Source: an uncultured Muribaculaceae bacterium (GTDB lineage: Bacteria > Bacteroidota > Bacteroidia > Bacteroidales > Muribaculaceae). Taken from it: a stretch of DNA of 64,000 nt. The translations under genes and the position numbers were made by a program. Below are positions 52,191 to 60,533 of the stretch, one piece after another. Below the pieces are notes generated by a model. That model had not been told where the DNA came from. It saw only the letters and a program-made list of their open reading frames with translations, and made no database searches. How positions within the stretch are numbered: the first letter of the stretch is position 1; each line of letters starts with the position of its first letter. The DNA lies in NCBI GenBank assembly GCA_944321875.1, contig CALUMX010000011.1:1-64000 (forward strand), read 5' to 3'.

Positions 52191-53090
52191 ATGAAGAAAA
52201 TATTTACAAGAGAGATATTGATAGGTCTGATACTGGTATTTACTTTGTCGGTCCTGTTTGTGGGAATTGATTTTCTGAAAGGAAGCAATGTATTCCGTTC
52301 CACTAACCTGTACTATGTTTCTTTTGCGGATGTTACAGGATTGACTGATGCGTCTCCGGTAACGTTGAATGGTATGAAGGTAGGACAGGTAACCGGAATT
52401 AATTTCGATTACAATGACCCTTCTCAGGTGGCCGTCGAGGTGAATCTGGATTCAGGAATCAAGTTGACAAAGGGTAGTACGATGGAGCTGTCGACAAGTC
52501 TGCTGGGTATTGCTGAGCTGAAGATTAGAATGGCGAAGTCTGATTCTTTCTATGAGGACGGTGCTCATTTGCAGGGAAGCAATAAAAAAGATTTGATGGC
52601 AGAAGTATCAAATCAGGTGTTGCCTCAGATTATTGAGGTATTGCCCCGACTTAATCATATCGTAGCCAATATTGATTCATTGTCGTCAAATCCCGCCTTG
52701 TTTGCTGCTATTTCCCGTCTGGATGCTGTAGCGCGTAATGTGGAGGTGCTGACTGCTCATTTGGCAAGTTCTTCCAGAAAGGTGGATCCGATTTTGGGTA
52801 ATGTGGATAGTCTGACGGTTGATTTGGCTGCTGTGTCGGCCGACTTGAAGCAAATCAGTGCTGAACTGAAGAAGATGCCGATTGCGGAGACGGTTGACAA
52901 TGTGAAAGCTACGACTGACAACTTGAATCAGATTACGGCAAAAATTAACGGCAAGGATTCATCTTTAGGTATGCTGCTTAACGATAAGGGTCTGTATAAT
53001 CATATAGATTCTACGATTTTGAGTCTTGATTCCATTTTGATTGACTTGAAGGCACATCCGAAGAGATACGTGCAATTTAAATTGTTCTAA
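52191..53090 (+). CDS. MlaD/Mce-family lipid-transport substrate-binding protein
   Basis: This 299-aa protein has one N-terminal membrane anchor (EILIGLILVFTLSVLFVGIDF) and a single MlaD domain (about 38-115; VSFADVTGLTDASPVTLNGM). A long helical C-terminus with repeated LDAVARNVEVL and LNQITAKING-like segments follows. Mce proteins form hexamers that move phospholipids between membranes. The partner ATPase and permease genes are not in the window. It is co-transcribed with the amidase. Confidence 0.9.
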   Translation: MKKIFTREILIGLILVFTLSVLFVGIDFLKGSNVFRSTNLYYVSFADVTGLTDASPVTLNGMKVGQVTGINFDYNDPSQVAVEVNLDSGIKLTKGSTMELSTSLLGIAELKIRMAKSDSFYEDGAHLQGSNKKDLMAEVSNQVLPQIIEVLPRLNHIVANIDSLSSNPALFAAISRLDAVARNVEVLTAHLASSSRKVDPILGNVDSLTVDLAAVSADLKQISAELKKMPIAETVDNVKATTDNLNQITAKINGKDSSLGMLLNDKGLYNHIDSTILSLDSILIDLKAHPKRYVQFKLF

Positions 53091-53408
53091 ATAAACTCCG
53101 TCACAATCGCCGCAGGGTGTTATTCGGAATAATTCCAAATAACACCCTGCGGCGGCTGTGAGATTGACTATCGTATAAGTTTCGGAAAACTAAATGTTTA
53201 GCAAAGTGAGAATGAATGTAAATAGTTAGATTGTGGTATGGCTAATTGCTGATTATCAGAACTTTGCAAGAATATAGACAACTAATGATATGGATTTCTA
53301 TAACTGTTTGATAGTTAGGTTTGTAGGATTTGTGTGAGAAAACCAAATAAATTTGAGGTTTTTTAATTGGAAAATAATTGCAAATTTTGTACCGAAAATA
53401 AATAGGAA
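53091..53408. other. 318-base gap before dnaA: one very long hairpin, no gene
   Basis: It holds the 61-base hairpin at 53101-53161 and then an A/T-rich leader before dnaA. I searched for TTATNCACA-type DnaA boxes and 13-mer-like repeats and saw none convincing. No clear TAnnTTTG box for dnaA was found either. Confidence 0.6.
53101..53161 (+). repeat. Long hairpin, 24-position stem, between mlaD and dnaA
   Basis: TCACAATCGCCGCAGGGTGT with TATT pairs with AATAACACCCTGCGGCGGCT with GTGA; only one position is mismatched and one is G-U, and the loop is 12 bases. No T-run follows on the plus strand. It is longer than an ordinary terminator and may end mlaD transcription, protect the 3' end of the RNA, or be a palindromic extragenic repeat. 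Confidence 0.7.
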
Positions 53409-54785
53409 ATGATGATATCGCAGGACTATAATAGTAAATGGGAAGTATGTTTGAAGATTATCAAGGATAATCTTTCTGAAGTGCAGTATCAATCGTGGTT
53501 CGCCCCAATTGTCGCAGAGAAGTTCGTTGACAATACACTGACACTGAGGGTTCCTACATCCTATTATGTTGAGCAGCTTGACGGAACGTTTTACCCTCTG
53601 TTGAGCAGCGTGCTCACGCGTGTCTTCGGTAACATCAAGCTTAAATATACTTACGAGGTTATTAAGGATGACCCGCAGTCTATTATTACTGCGCAGGAGC
53701 CTCATCGTAGCCCGTTGGTACAGCGTATCACCAATCCGTTTATTCAGCAAGAGGAATTCTCTGAGCTGGACCCACAGTTGAATCCTATTTATACGTTTGA
53801 AAACTATTGTTCCAGCGAAAGTAACAAATTGGCTTATACGATTGCCAATGCGATAGTCAGCAATCCGAAGTGCCAGACTTTCAATCCGATGTTTATTTTC
53901 GGTGCGACTGGAGTGGGTAAGACTCACTTGATTCAGGCAATCGGTATTAAAATGAAAGAACAGAACCCTCAGACGCGTGTGCTTTATTTGAGTGCCCGTA
54001 CGTTTGAGTCGCAATACACAACTGCTGTCAGACAAAATACGGTCAATGACTTTATCAATTTCTATCAAAGCATTGACATGTTGATTATCGACGACGTTCA
54101 GGAGTTTGCCGGCAAGACTGGAACTCAAAACACATTCTTCCATATTTTCAACCATTTGCATAATAAGCAGAAGCATCTGATTTTGTCTTGCGACTGCCCG
54201 CCTGCAGAGTTGGACGGAATGGAACCCCGTCTGTTGTCCCGTTTTAAATGGGGTATGACGGTAGAGCTGGCTCGTCCTGACTTTGAACTCCGTAAGTCAG
54301 TCTTCATGAAGAAGGCTGCAGAAGCCGGAGTGGTTGTGCCTGAGGATGTCACTAATTTTGTGGCTGAGAATGTGAAGGATAACGTTCGTGAGATTGAAGG
54401 CGTGATTGTATCATTGATGGCTTATTCAACAGCCTTGAACCAGCCGCTCACCGTTGAGTTGGCGAGAAAGGTGCTGGCAAATGCAGTGAAGATGAACAAG
54501 CGTCAGATTACCTTTGATACGATTGTTGAAACTGTCTGCTCTCAGTATAATATTGAGCCATCATTGCTTTACAGCAAGACACGTAAGCGTGAGGTGGCAG
54601 ACGCACGTCAATTGGTTATGATGCTTGCCAAGAAGCACACCAAAATGTCTTCAACAAACATCGGCTTGAAATTGGATAGAAATCATGCAACCGTACTCCA
54701 TGCTTGCAAGGCTATTGAGGAGCGAATTTCTGTCGATAAAGATTTCAGAGCTTTGGTCGGAAAGATAGAAGGAAGTATGGCTTAG
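53409..54785 (+). CDS. dnaA: Chromosomal replication initiator DnaA
   Basis: This 458-aa AAA+ protein has domain I (WEVCLKIIKDNLSEVQYQSW), a linker, Walker A (FGATGVGKTHLIQAIG), Walker B (DMLIIDDVQEF) and sensor regions (LLSRFKWGMTVEL). The C-terminal DNA-binding helix-turn-helix signature is GLKLDRNHATVLHACKAIEE. It opens the origin for replication. No origin-like repeats are evident on either side, so dnaA and oriC may be apart here, as in many Bacteroidota. Confidence 0.97.
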   Translation: MMISQDYNSKWEVCLKIIKDNLSEVQYQSWFAPIVAEKFVDNTLTLRVPTSYYVEQLDGTFYPLLSSVLTRVFGNIKLKYTYEVIKDDPQSIITAQEPHRSPLVQRITNPFIQQEEFSELDPQLNPIYTFENYCSSESNKLAYTIANAIVSNPKCQTFNPMFIFGATGVGKTHLIQAIGIKMKEQNPQTRVLYLSARTFESQYTTAVRQNTVNDFINFYQSIDMLIIDDVQEFAGKTGTQNTFFHIFNHLHNKQKHLILSCDCPPAELDGMEPRLLSRFKWGMTVELARPDFELRKSVFMKKAAEAGVVVPEDVTNFVAENVKDNVREIEGVIVSLMAYSTALNQPLTVELARKVLANAVKMNKRQITFDTIVETVCSQYNIEPSLLYSKTRKREVADARQLVMMLAKKHTKMSSTNIGLKLDRNHATVLHACKAIEERISVDKDFRALVGKIEGSMA

Positions 54786-55148
54786 CCGTACGTATGTATT
54801 TAGAGGATATGAAGGGCAATCCAAGATGGGTTGCCCTTTTGTTTTTCTCTTTGAGCGGTATGATGTAATCTTTCGGTTTGGGCACGGTTATGGGATGGAT
54901 TGCTGGAATTAGACGGTAATTTTTTGTCTCGAAATTTATGGTTGTCAGAAAAAATTTTGTAATTTTATTGGCAAAGGTTTCTCTGCAGGCTATGAAGGCA
55001 ACGGGGAGATGCTGGGCAACCTGTCAGCGAGAAGTGTATAAAGTTAGAGTACTGATGAAACATCACACGAACAATTGAGTAAATAATTACCAATGATACG
55101 GAATGTGAAGTTGGGAATGGTTATAAAATTTATAAATGAAATACGACT
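54786..55148. other. 363-base gap after dnaA: terminator and folded leader, no gene
   Basis: The dnaA terminator is followed by about 130 bases with nothing evident. Next comes a foldable stretch at 54979-55033 in which TTCTC and CAGG pair with GAGAA and CCTG, and a GCTG/CAGC hairpin sits inside. It lies about 115 bases before the next gene and might be a structured leader. I cannot match it to a riboswitch class. Confidence 0.4.
54812..54850 (+). terminator. Terminator of dnaA
   Basis: AAGGGCAATCC pairs with GGGTTGCCCTT (one T-G pair, loop AAGAT), followed by TTGTTTTTCTCTTT. Confidence 0.88.
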
Positions 55149-56264
55149 ATGAAACGGATGGCTCAATTGAAAAGAATGGTCTTTCTGGCCGTGCTGTTGG
55201 CACTGTTGACGATTGTGGAAGGCAGTGCGCAACGCTTAGTGGATAATGCTACAGGCACTCCTTTGCCAATGGCTTCCATCACCGATTGTAGGGGTAATGT
55301 GGTGGGTATGACTAATCAAGAGGGGATTATTCCTTCGATTTCAGCCGATAGGTTTCCTGTGACATGCAGTTATATAGGTTACCGGTCTTTGGAGCTTAGG
55401 CAGCCAGTTACAGATGATGTGGGGATGACACCTCTTGTTTATGAGTTGTCGGACGTTGTTGTGCGTCCTCAAGACCGGCCTATGTTGCATGTTACCGCTT
55501 ATGTGCGCGAGGTCTCTTCTTTGTTTGGGTCTTCAGATTCCGTCACAGTGTTTGCGGAACGTATTGTCGATTATATGCTACCCGTGGGGAAAACCCGTTT
55601 TAAAGGTTGGGTTTTCCCTCGTAAACTTGCCACAAAGGCTTATACGCGGATGACCAATGCGGAGGGCAGGGATAGCGTTTGCAGAGGAGTAGAAGGTGAT
55701 GCGATGCTGTGGTCGAATACGGCAGCTGTATTGTTCTCGTCATTTTACTTTCCAGCCAGTATGAATAATAGTGATGTTGTCAGTGCAGTCGATACGGTGA
55801 TGGGCAAGTATGCACCTAAGTTTATTTGGCAGAAAAGTGGAGGCGTGGTCCGCTGTTTTGCCGATGCGTTGGCCGACAGTAAGGAGCATGTGTTTTCTCC
55901 GAAATTCTTTAAATTGTTGGGATTTACAACAGATATTACGGATATGACTCGGAATTATGTGTTTCATGTCGGCGACGGCAATCTGAGTCTTACAAATATG
56001 ACCAGTATGTCAATCTCTATGGATATGCGACTTCGGGGCAAAATGTATAAGAAATTTGCCAATAGTTCAGAACCGATTATTGACAAATCGTATATAGAGG
56101 TCTATTTTACCGATTATGAGTATTTGTCGGTCGAAGAGGCAAAGAAGCTGAAGAAGGAACGTCCTGTCGTCAGTGAAGCCGATGTGATAGCACCGCCGGG
56201 TGTCCCGGAACTCCATCCGGGTGTACGACAAATCGTTGAAAGGGTAGAGGCCTTGGAGAATTAA
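55149..56264 (+). CDS. Exported protein with carboxypeptidase-regulatory-like N-terminal domain
   Basis: This 371-aa protein has a signal peptide (about 1-26, ending EGSAQ). A CarboxypepD-reg-like beta domain follows (LVDNATGTPLPMASITD, DRFPVTCSYIGYRSLEL), a module often found before TonB-dependent or surface proteins. The rest (about 100-371; ELSDVVVRPQDRPM, then FYFPASMNNSDVV) is unfamiliar and has no barrel or plug signature. It probably sits in the periplasm or outer membrane. It is monocistronic with a strong terminator; function is unknown. Confidence 0.8.
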   Translation: MKRMAQLKRMVFLAVLLALLTIVEGSAQRLVDNATGTPLPMASITDCRGNVVGMTNQEGIIPSISADRFPVTCSYIGYRSLELRQPVTDDVGMTPLVYELSDVVVRPQDRPMLHVTAYVREVSSLFGSSDSVTVFAERIVDYMLPVGKTRFKGWVFPRKLATKAYTRMTNAEGRDSVCRGVEGDAMLWSNTAAVLFSSFYFPASMNNSDVVSAVDTVMGKYAPKFIWQKSGGVVRCFADALADSKEHVFSPKFFKLLGFTTDITDMTRNYVFHVGDGNLSLTNMTSMSISMDMRLRGKMYKKFANSSEPIIDKSYIEVYFTDYEYLSVEEAKKLKKERPVVSEADVIAPPGVPELHPGVRQIVERVEALEN

Positions 56265-56298
56265 AGAACCGCGAGATGAACGAATGATGGAGGTAAAA

Positions 56299-56340
56299 AA
56301 TAGGATGGATGTTTGAAAGATACATCCATCCTATTTTTTT
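56299..56340 (+). terminator. Terminator of the carboxypeptidase-regulatory-like gene
   Basis: AATAGGATGGATGT pairs with ACATCCATCCTATT around TTGAAAGAT, followed by TTTTT. Confidence 0.92.
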
Positions 56341-56427
56341 TGAAGTTGATATTTACTTTTTCGAATTGTAAAAAAGCGAATCGTACGAAGTCCGATTTGG
56401 GAATCCTTTTGAGTAATCTGGAGTTTA

Positions 56428-57732
56428 CTATAATCGAGTGTTGTAAAATTCAGTAAATACGCGTATCGCGTTTTCCTGGTCTTTTATTGATGCTGTTTCC
56501 ATTGAAGAGTGCATAGCCCAGATGGGGTTGCCCATGTCGACTCCGTCAATGTCAATCTGTGATGTGAGAATATTTCCGAGCGTTGAGCCTCCGGCGACGT
56601 CGGAATGGTTGACGAAGTATTGGACGGGTATATTGGCATTCTTGCAAAGTTCCAGGAAGATGGAAGAGGAATGTCCGTCCGACATGTATTTGCAATTCGC
56701 ATTTACTTTGATGACCGGACCGCTTCCGATTTTTGGATGGTTGGTAACGTCCATCTTTTCGGCATAGTTGGGATGCGCGGCATGTGCATTGTCTGCTGAA
56801 ATCATAAACGTATGGGCGATGGCACGATAGAACCCTTCGTTGTCCAAACCCATGTTGGAAGCAAGACGGTGCAGGATATTTGCCAGAACAGGAGAGGCTG
56901 CTCCTTGTTTTGTTCCACTTCCGGTTTCTTCATTGTCGAAGATGGCCATGACTTTCGTTATGCCTTCGTTGTCGCTGTTCAATAAGGCGCACATGGCTGC
57001 TTGGGCCATTCCGAGGTCATCAATGCGTCCGGAGCAAATGAATTCATTGTTGAAGCCGACGAGAGTCGCTTTCTGGCAAGGATATAAATTCAGGTCGAAA
57101 TCCAAAATGTCGTCAAAGGATGCAAGACCAAGATGCTCTGCCACTTTTTTTACCAAGAAGTTTTCCTTCTCTGCCATATCGTTAATGATGGCAGCAACTG
57201 GAAGCATGTCCTTTTGTTTGGATAGCTTATTGCCCTCGTTGACAGCACGGTTGAAGTGTATGGCCAGATGGGGAATTACCATAACAGGACGCTTGAAGTC
57301 AATTAGCTTTGCTATGGGTCTCATCGGGTTTTCCGGATTTCTCAGCAGAACACGGCCGGCAATTGACAGTGGTCGGTCAAACCATGTATAGAGAATAGGT
57401 CCACCATAGACTTCTGTATTGAGTTTGATTACTCCCTCAGCGGCAATTTCAGGGTTTGGCTTGATTCTGAACCCGGGAGAGTCGCTGTGGGCAGCAATGA
57501 TATTAAATCCATATTCATCGATAGGGTTGGTTCCAACAACAAAGCCGAAGATGGCAGAGCCGTTTTTAATAACGAAGTGCTTGTCGCCAGGCTTCAATTG
57601 CCATTTGTCGGTCAGTTTCAGTTCTGTAAAACCATTTTCCTCCAAGTTGCGGCGAATGGTGTCTACAGCAAGGAAATTGCAAGGGCTTTCATCCAGAAAC
57701 GGTAAAAGCGAGTATGCATCATATTGTTTCAT
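56428..57732 (-). CDS. apeB: M18-family metalloaminopeptidase
   Basis: This 434-aa dodecamer-type aminopeptidase has the zinc ligands and catalytic residues of family M18: AAHSDSPGF, GRIDDLGMAQAA, FDNEETGSGTKQGA, SADNAHAAHPNYAEK and NHSDVAGGSTLGNI. It removes N-terminal residues, with acidic ones preferred in several members, from cytoplasmic peptides. Length is normal. It is the last gene of the yicC-gmk-nadD-DUF5063 run, 10 bases after the DUF5063 gene. Confidence 0.94.
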   Translation of the reverse strand: MKQYDAYSLLPFLDESPCNFLAVDTIRRNLEENGFTELKLTDKWQLKPGDKHFVIKNGSAIFGFVVGTNPIDEYGFNIIAAHSDSPGFRIKPNPEIAAEGVIKLNTEVYGGPILYTWFDRPLSIAGRVLLRNPENPMRPIAKLIDFKRPVMVIPHLAIHFNRAVNEGNKLSKQKDMLPVAAIINDMAEKENFLVKKVAEHLGLASFDDILDFDLNLYPCQKATLVGFNNEFICSGRIDDLGMAQAAMCALLNSDNEGITKVMAIFDNEETGSGTKQGAASPVLANILHRLASNMGLDNEGFYRAIAHTFMISADNAHAAHPNYAEKMDVTNHPKIGSGPVIKVNANCKYMSDGHSSSIFLELCKNANIPVQYFVNHSDVAGGSTLGNILTSQIDIDGVDMGNPIWAMHSSMETASIKDQENAIRVFTEFYNTRL

Positions 57733-57742
57733 AGTTATTGAT

Positions 57743-58249
57743 TTATAAATGGTTAGAGAATTTAATCTTATGTAAGGCTCTTAATACGTTGCACAAGGTC
57801 TGTCCCCAGTACATTTCAAAATTCTCACGACAGAGGAACAGACAATTGTTGTAGTGCTCCTCGGAGGCATCTCTGATTGAGTGGATGAAGTCGTAGAGGT
57901 ATTGAAATATGTCCGCCAGGTATTCGGAAATGCTGACTGCAATCGGAGTGTCTGAATACTTCATGTCTTCCTCGAACACCTCCAGGAAGGTATCGTCCTC
58001 GCCGATTACGGTTTCAATGTTGCGTCGGATGCTGTCGTAATAAACTTCTTCCAAGTAAGACTCGATATAGATTTCCGATTCCAATTCGATGGATTCCATG
58101 TCGGATATGGAAATATAGAGTCGGGGCAGAAGGCGCAGCAGTTCGTTCACGAATTCGTCTTTTTCAATTTCTGCCACTTGTTCCAGCAACTGGCAATACT
58201 CATTGGCCAGCCCGATGAATGCTATGCTATTTTTGTTGATTGTAGCCAT
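57743..58249 (-). CDS. DUF5063-domain protein
   Basis: This 168-aa acidic helical protein (SIAFIGLANEYCQLLEQV, FEEDMKYSDTPIAVSISEYLADIFQYLYDF, HYNNCLFLCRENFEMYW) fits the DUF5063 family of unknown function. It has no signal or membrane segment. Its start overlaps the end of nadD by 23 bases, so the two are tightly co-translated. A housekeeping partner role is likely but unnamed. Confidence 0.85.
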   Translation of the reverse strand: MATINKNSIAFIGLANEYCQLLEQVAEIEKDEFVNELLRLLPRLYISISDMESIELESEIYIESYLEEVYYDSIRRNIETVIGEDDTFLEVFEEDMKYSDTPIAVSISEYLADIFQYLYDFIHSIRDASEEHYNNCLFLCRENFEMYWGQTLCNVLRALHKIKFSNHL

Positions 58250-58829
58250 AGTCGTTTAGATAAAGTTGGTTTTGTGTAATGTAGTGACGTACGCTGTCCG
58301 GTAAGAGGAAACGGACGTCGCTTCCTGATTGTATCGCCTTGCGGATGAATGTAGATGAAATCTCAAATTGAGGAGCATCGATAAATTCTACATTTCCCAG
58401 GTTTTCGTCAGGGACGATTGGGTAGCCCGGACGAGGATAGACAAGCAGGCCGAAATCCTTCAGGATGGTCTGATAATCTTTCCATTTGTGGAAATTAACC
58501 CAATTGTCGCTCCCTACAATCATTCGGAATTGGTGGTCGGGATAGTCTGCTTTCAGCCGGTTAAGCGTATCAATGCTGTAAGACGGGCGAGGAAGGGAGA
58601 ATTCGATGTCGCAGACTTTCAGATTCCGACAGCTGGCAATGGCCAGCTTCGCCATTTCAAGACGATGGTTGTCGTAGGTTGGGTCGGCCGAGCCTTTCAG
58701 CGGATTTTGCGGGGATACGCATAGCCACACCTCATCGATGGAAGGTACAAACTGGCTGATATAATTGGCCAGGATGCAATGTCCGATGTGGATGGGGTTG
58801 AATGAGCCTCCGAGTATTCCGATGTTCAT
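58227..58829 (-). CDS. nadD: Nicotinate-nucleotide adenylyltransferase
   Basis: This 200-aa nucleotidyltransferase makes deamido-NAD from NaMN and ATP. It shows the HxGH-type ATP site in GGSFNPIHIGHCILA and the late SSTFIRKAI motif. LCVSPQNPLK and VGSDNWVNFHKW form the substrate pocket. It lies six bases after gmk and overlaps the DUF5063 gene by 23 bases. Confidence 0.95.
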   Translation of the reverse strand: MNIGILGGSFNPIHIGHCILANYISQFVPSIDEVWLCVSPQNPLKGSADPTYDNHRLEMAKLAIASCRNLKVCDIEFSLPRPSYSIDTLNRLKADYPDHQFRMIVGSDNWVNFHKWKDYQTILKDFGLLVYPRPGYPIVPDENLGNVEFIDAPQFEISSTFIRKAIQSGSDVRFLLPDSVRHYITQNQLYLNDYGYNQQK

Positions 58830-58835
58830 CCGTGA

Positions 58836-59402
58836 TTACTTAATAAAGTTACGGATTAATTCTTCCGTTTCGGCAGTCGCCTTCTCCAAAACGTCGTTTA
58901 CGACCTGCTTGTCGTATTTGGGAGCAAACGAAATCTCATAATCGGCTTTGGCCACTCGTTGGTTGATGGTCTCCATGTCGTCAGTGGCACGGCTAATCAG
59001 GCGTTCTCTGAGAACCTCTACTGATGGCGGCATGATGAAGATTGCCAATGCGTCAGGGTATTGAGCTTTGACATTGACACCACCTTTTACGTCAATGTCA
59101 AGAATCAGGTTGTAGCCGTTGTCAAGAATGCGGTTAACCTCTGATTTCAGAGTTCCGTAATAGCGTCCCGGATAAACTTCCTCGTATTCGACAAACGCGT
59201 TGTCGGCGATAGCTTTCTGGAATTGCTCCGTTGAGAGAAAGTGGTAATTTACGCCGTCGGCCTCACCCTGACGAGGAGCACGGTTGGTAGCGGAAACGGA
59301 GAATCGCAGACGCAAATCCTCTTTCCCGATAATTTGATTGATGATGGTTGATTTGCCCGTTCCTGATGGAGCAGAGATTATAATGATTTTTCCTCGATTC
59401 AT
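58836..59402 (-). CDS. gmk: Guanylate kinase
   Basis: This 188-aa P-loop kinase phosphorylates GMP. Walker A is SAPSGTGKST. The GMP-binding FSVSATNRAPRQGE and FVEYEEVYPGRYYGT and the lid IFIMPPSVEVLRERL are all present. It lies 13 bases after yicC, a common pairing in bacteria. Confidence 0.96.
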   Translation of the reverse strand: MNRGKIIIISAPSGTGKSTIINQIIGKEDLRLRFSVSATNRAPRQGEADGVNYHFLSTEQFQKAIADNAFVEYEEVYPGRYYGTLKSEVNRILDNGYNLILDIDVKGGVNVKAQYPDALAIFIMPPSVEVLRERLISRATDDMETINQRVAKADYEISFAPKYDKQVVNDVLEKATAETEELIRNFIK

Positions 59403-59415
59403 ATATTGATGTTTT

Positions 59416-60288
59416 TTACATGACGTTCAGCACTTGTTCCTTGATTTGCTCAAGTTGGTCTTTCATCTTGACAACGAGCTTCTGAAGTTCTGCTTGGTTT
59501 GCTTTAGAGCCCATTGTGTTGATTTCACGGCCCATTTCCTGAGCGATGAAGCCTAATTTTTTTCCTTGTCCGGCTCCAGACTCAAGTGTGGTGATGAAAT
59601 AGTCAAGATGGTTCTGAAGGCGGATTTTCTCCTCCGTGATGTCCAGTTTCTCAATGTAGAAAATCATTTCCTGCTCGAAACGGTTCTTGTCGTAATCGAC
59701 TTCTGAAAGTTTCTCCAAAGAGTCGGTTATGCGCTTTTTGATTTTGTCAACACGCTCATTCTCGTATTGTGGAACCTGATTGAGCAGTGCTTGAATTTCC
59801 GCAATTTTCTCAATAAAGAACTGTTGGAGGCGGGCGCCTTCTTGCGTACGGAACTCAACGAGACCGTCGATTGCTTTCTCCATGGCTGAAGTCAGGGTGT
59901 TTGCCTCGTCCTCATCGACTTCCTGAGCGTCCGTTTTCAATACGTCCGGGAGTCGGAGCAGAGTTGCGTACCAGTCGGCGGGTGTATCAATGCCGAGTAC
60001 TTCTGCCATTTCTTCGATTTGTTGCTTGTATTTTGCGGCAGCAGCGATATTGATGGAAGTGGAAGTCTCGGCTGCGATTGCCTCAACCGTGATGGTTACG
60101 TCCACTTTGCCTCGCTCGAGTTTCTGAGCAATCAGAGAGCGCAGCGGCAATTCGAATTCGCGGAAATGCTGGGGTATACGTATGGATAAGTCCAGTTGTT
60201 TGCTGTTGAGTGACTTGATTTCTGCGGTAATTTTCTTACCGTTGGATTCGGCGGTGTATTTACCGTAGCCTGTCATTGATAGTATCAT
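59416..60288 (-). CDS. yicC: YicC-family endoribonuclease
   Basis: The start at 60288 (MILSMTGYGKYTAES) is the family start. The 290-aa protein has the YicC N-terminal domain (EIKSLNSKQLDLSIRIPQ, REFELPLRSLIAQKLERGKVDV). Its conserved C-terminal DUF1732 is EQEMIFYIEKLDITEEKIRL, GKKLGFIAQEMGREINTMGSK. Members are oligomeric endoribonucleases acting on small RNAs in E. coli. It heads the gmk-nadD operon; a -7 box lies at 60307-60314. Confidence 0.93.
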   Translation of the reverse strand: MILSMTGYGKYTAESNGKKITAEIKSLNSKQLDLSIRIPQHFREFELPLRSLIAQKLERGKVDVTITVEAIAAETSTSINIAAAAKYKQQIEEMAEVLGIDTPADWYATLLRLPDVLKTDAQEVDEDEANTLTSAMEKAIDGLVEFRTQEGARLQQFFIEKIAEIQALLNQVPQYENERVDKIKKRITDSLEKLSEVDYDKNRFEQEMIFYIEKLDITEEKIRLQNHLDYFITTLESGAGQGKKLGFIAQEMGREINTMGSKANQAELQKLVVKMKDQLEQIKEQVLNVM

Positions 60289-60306
60289 AAACTTATGCTT
60301 TTTCTG

Positions 60307-60314
60307 CAAAAATA
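60307..60314 (-). promoter_or_regulatory. -7 box TATTTTTG of the yicC operon
   Basis: TATTTTTG on the minus strand, 18 bases before the yicC start, so the leader is very short. Confidence 0.6.
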
Positions 60315-60465
60315 GCAATTTACGTCCAATTTAAGGGCAGGATTTGTCAGAATTCTTGCATGTGTCTGCGACATTCCGATGCCGGAGAAGTTAAAATGAA
60401 TGAAGCGCTTGAATTTAGCGATTTTTTCTTGGGGAAAAATCATTGAAATATCCGTGAGTTCTCCG

Positions 60466-60473
60466 TACATTTG
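60466..60473 (+). promoter_or_regulatory. -7 box TACATTTG of the dsbD-like operon
   Basis: TACATTTG followed by about 60 bases of A/T-rich leader before the ATG at 60534. Confidence 0.6.
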
Positions 60474-60533
60474 TATTCCTATAAAAAATAAAGAAGACAA
60501 CTATTCTGCTGATAATTAAAATTAGAAAGAAAA

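Noticed and set aside
53091..53408. Possible oriC next to dnaA
   Set aside because: No cluster of TTATNCACA-like boxes and no A/T-rich 13-mer repeats beyond the general A/T richness were found here or at 54786-55148.
54979..55033. Possible riboswitch before the carboxypeptidase-regulatory-like gene
   Set aside because: Some pairing exists, but conserved cores of TPP, cobalamin, SAM or preQ1 riboswitches are absent and the downstream gene gives no metabolite hint.
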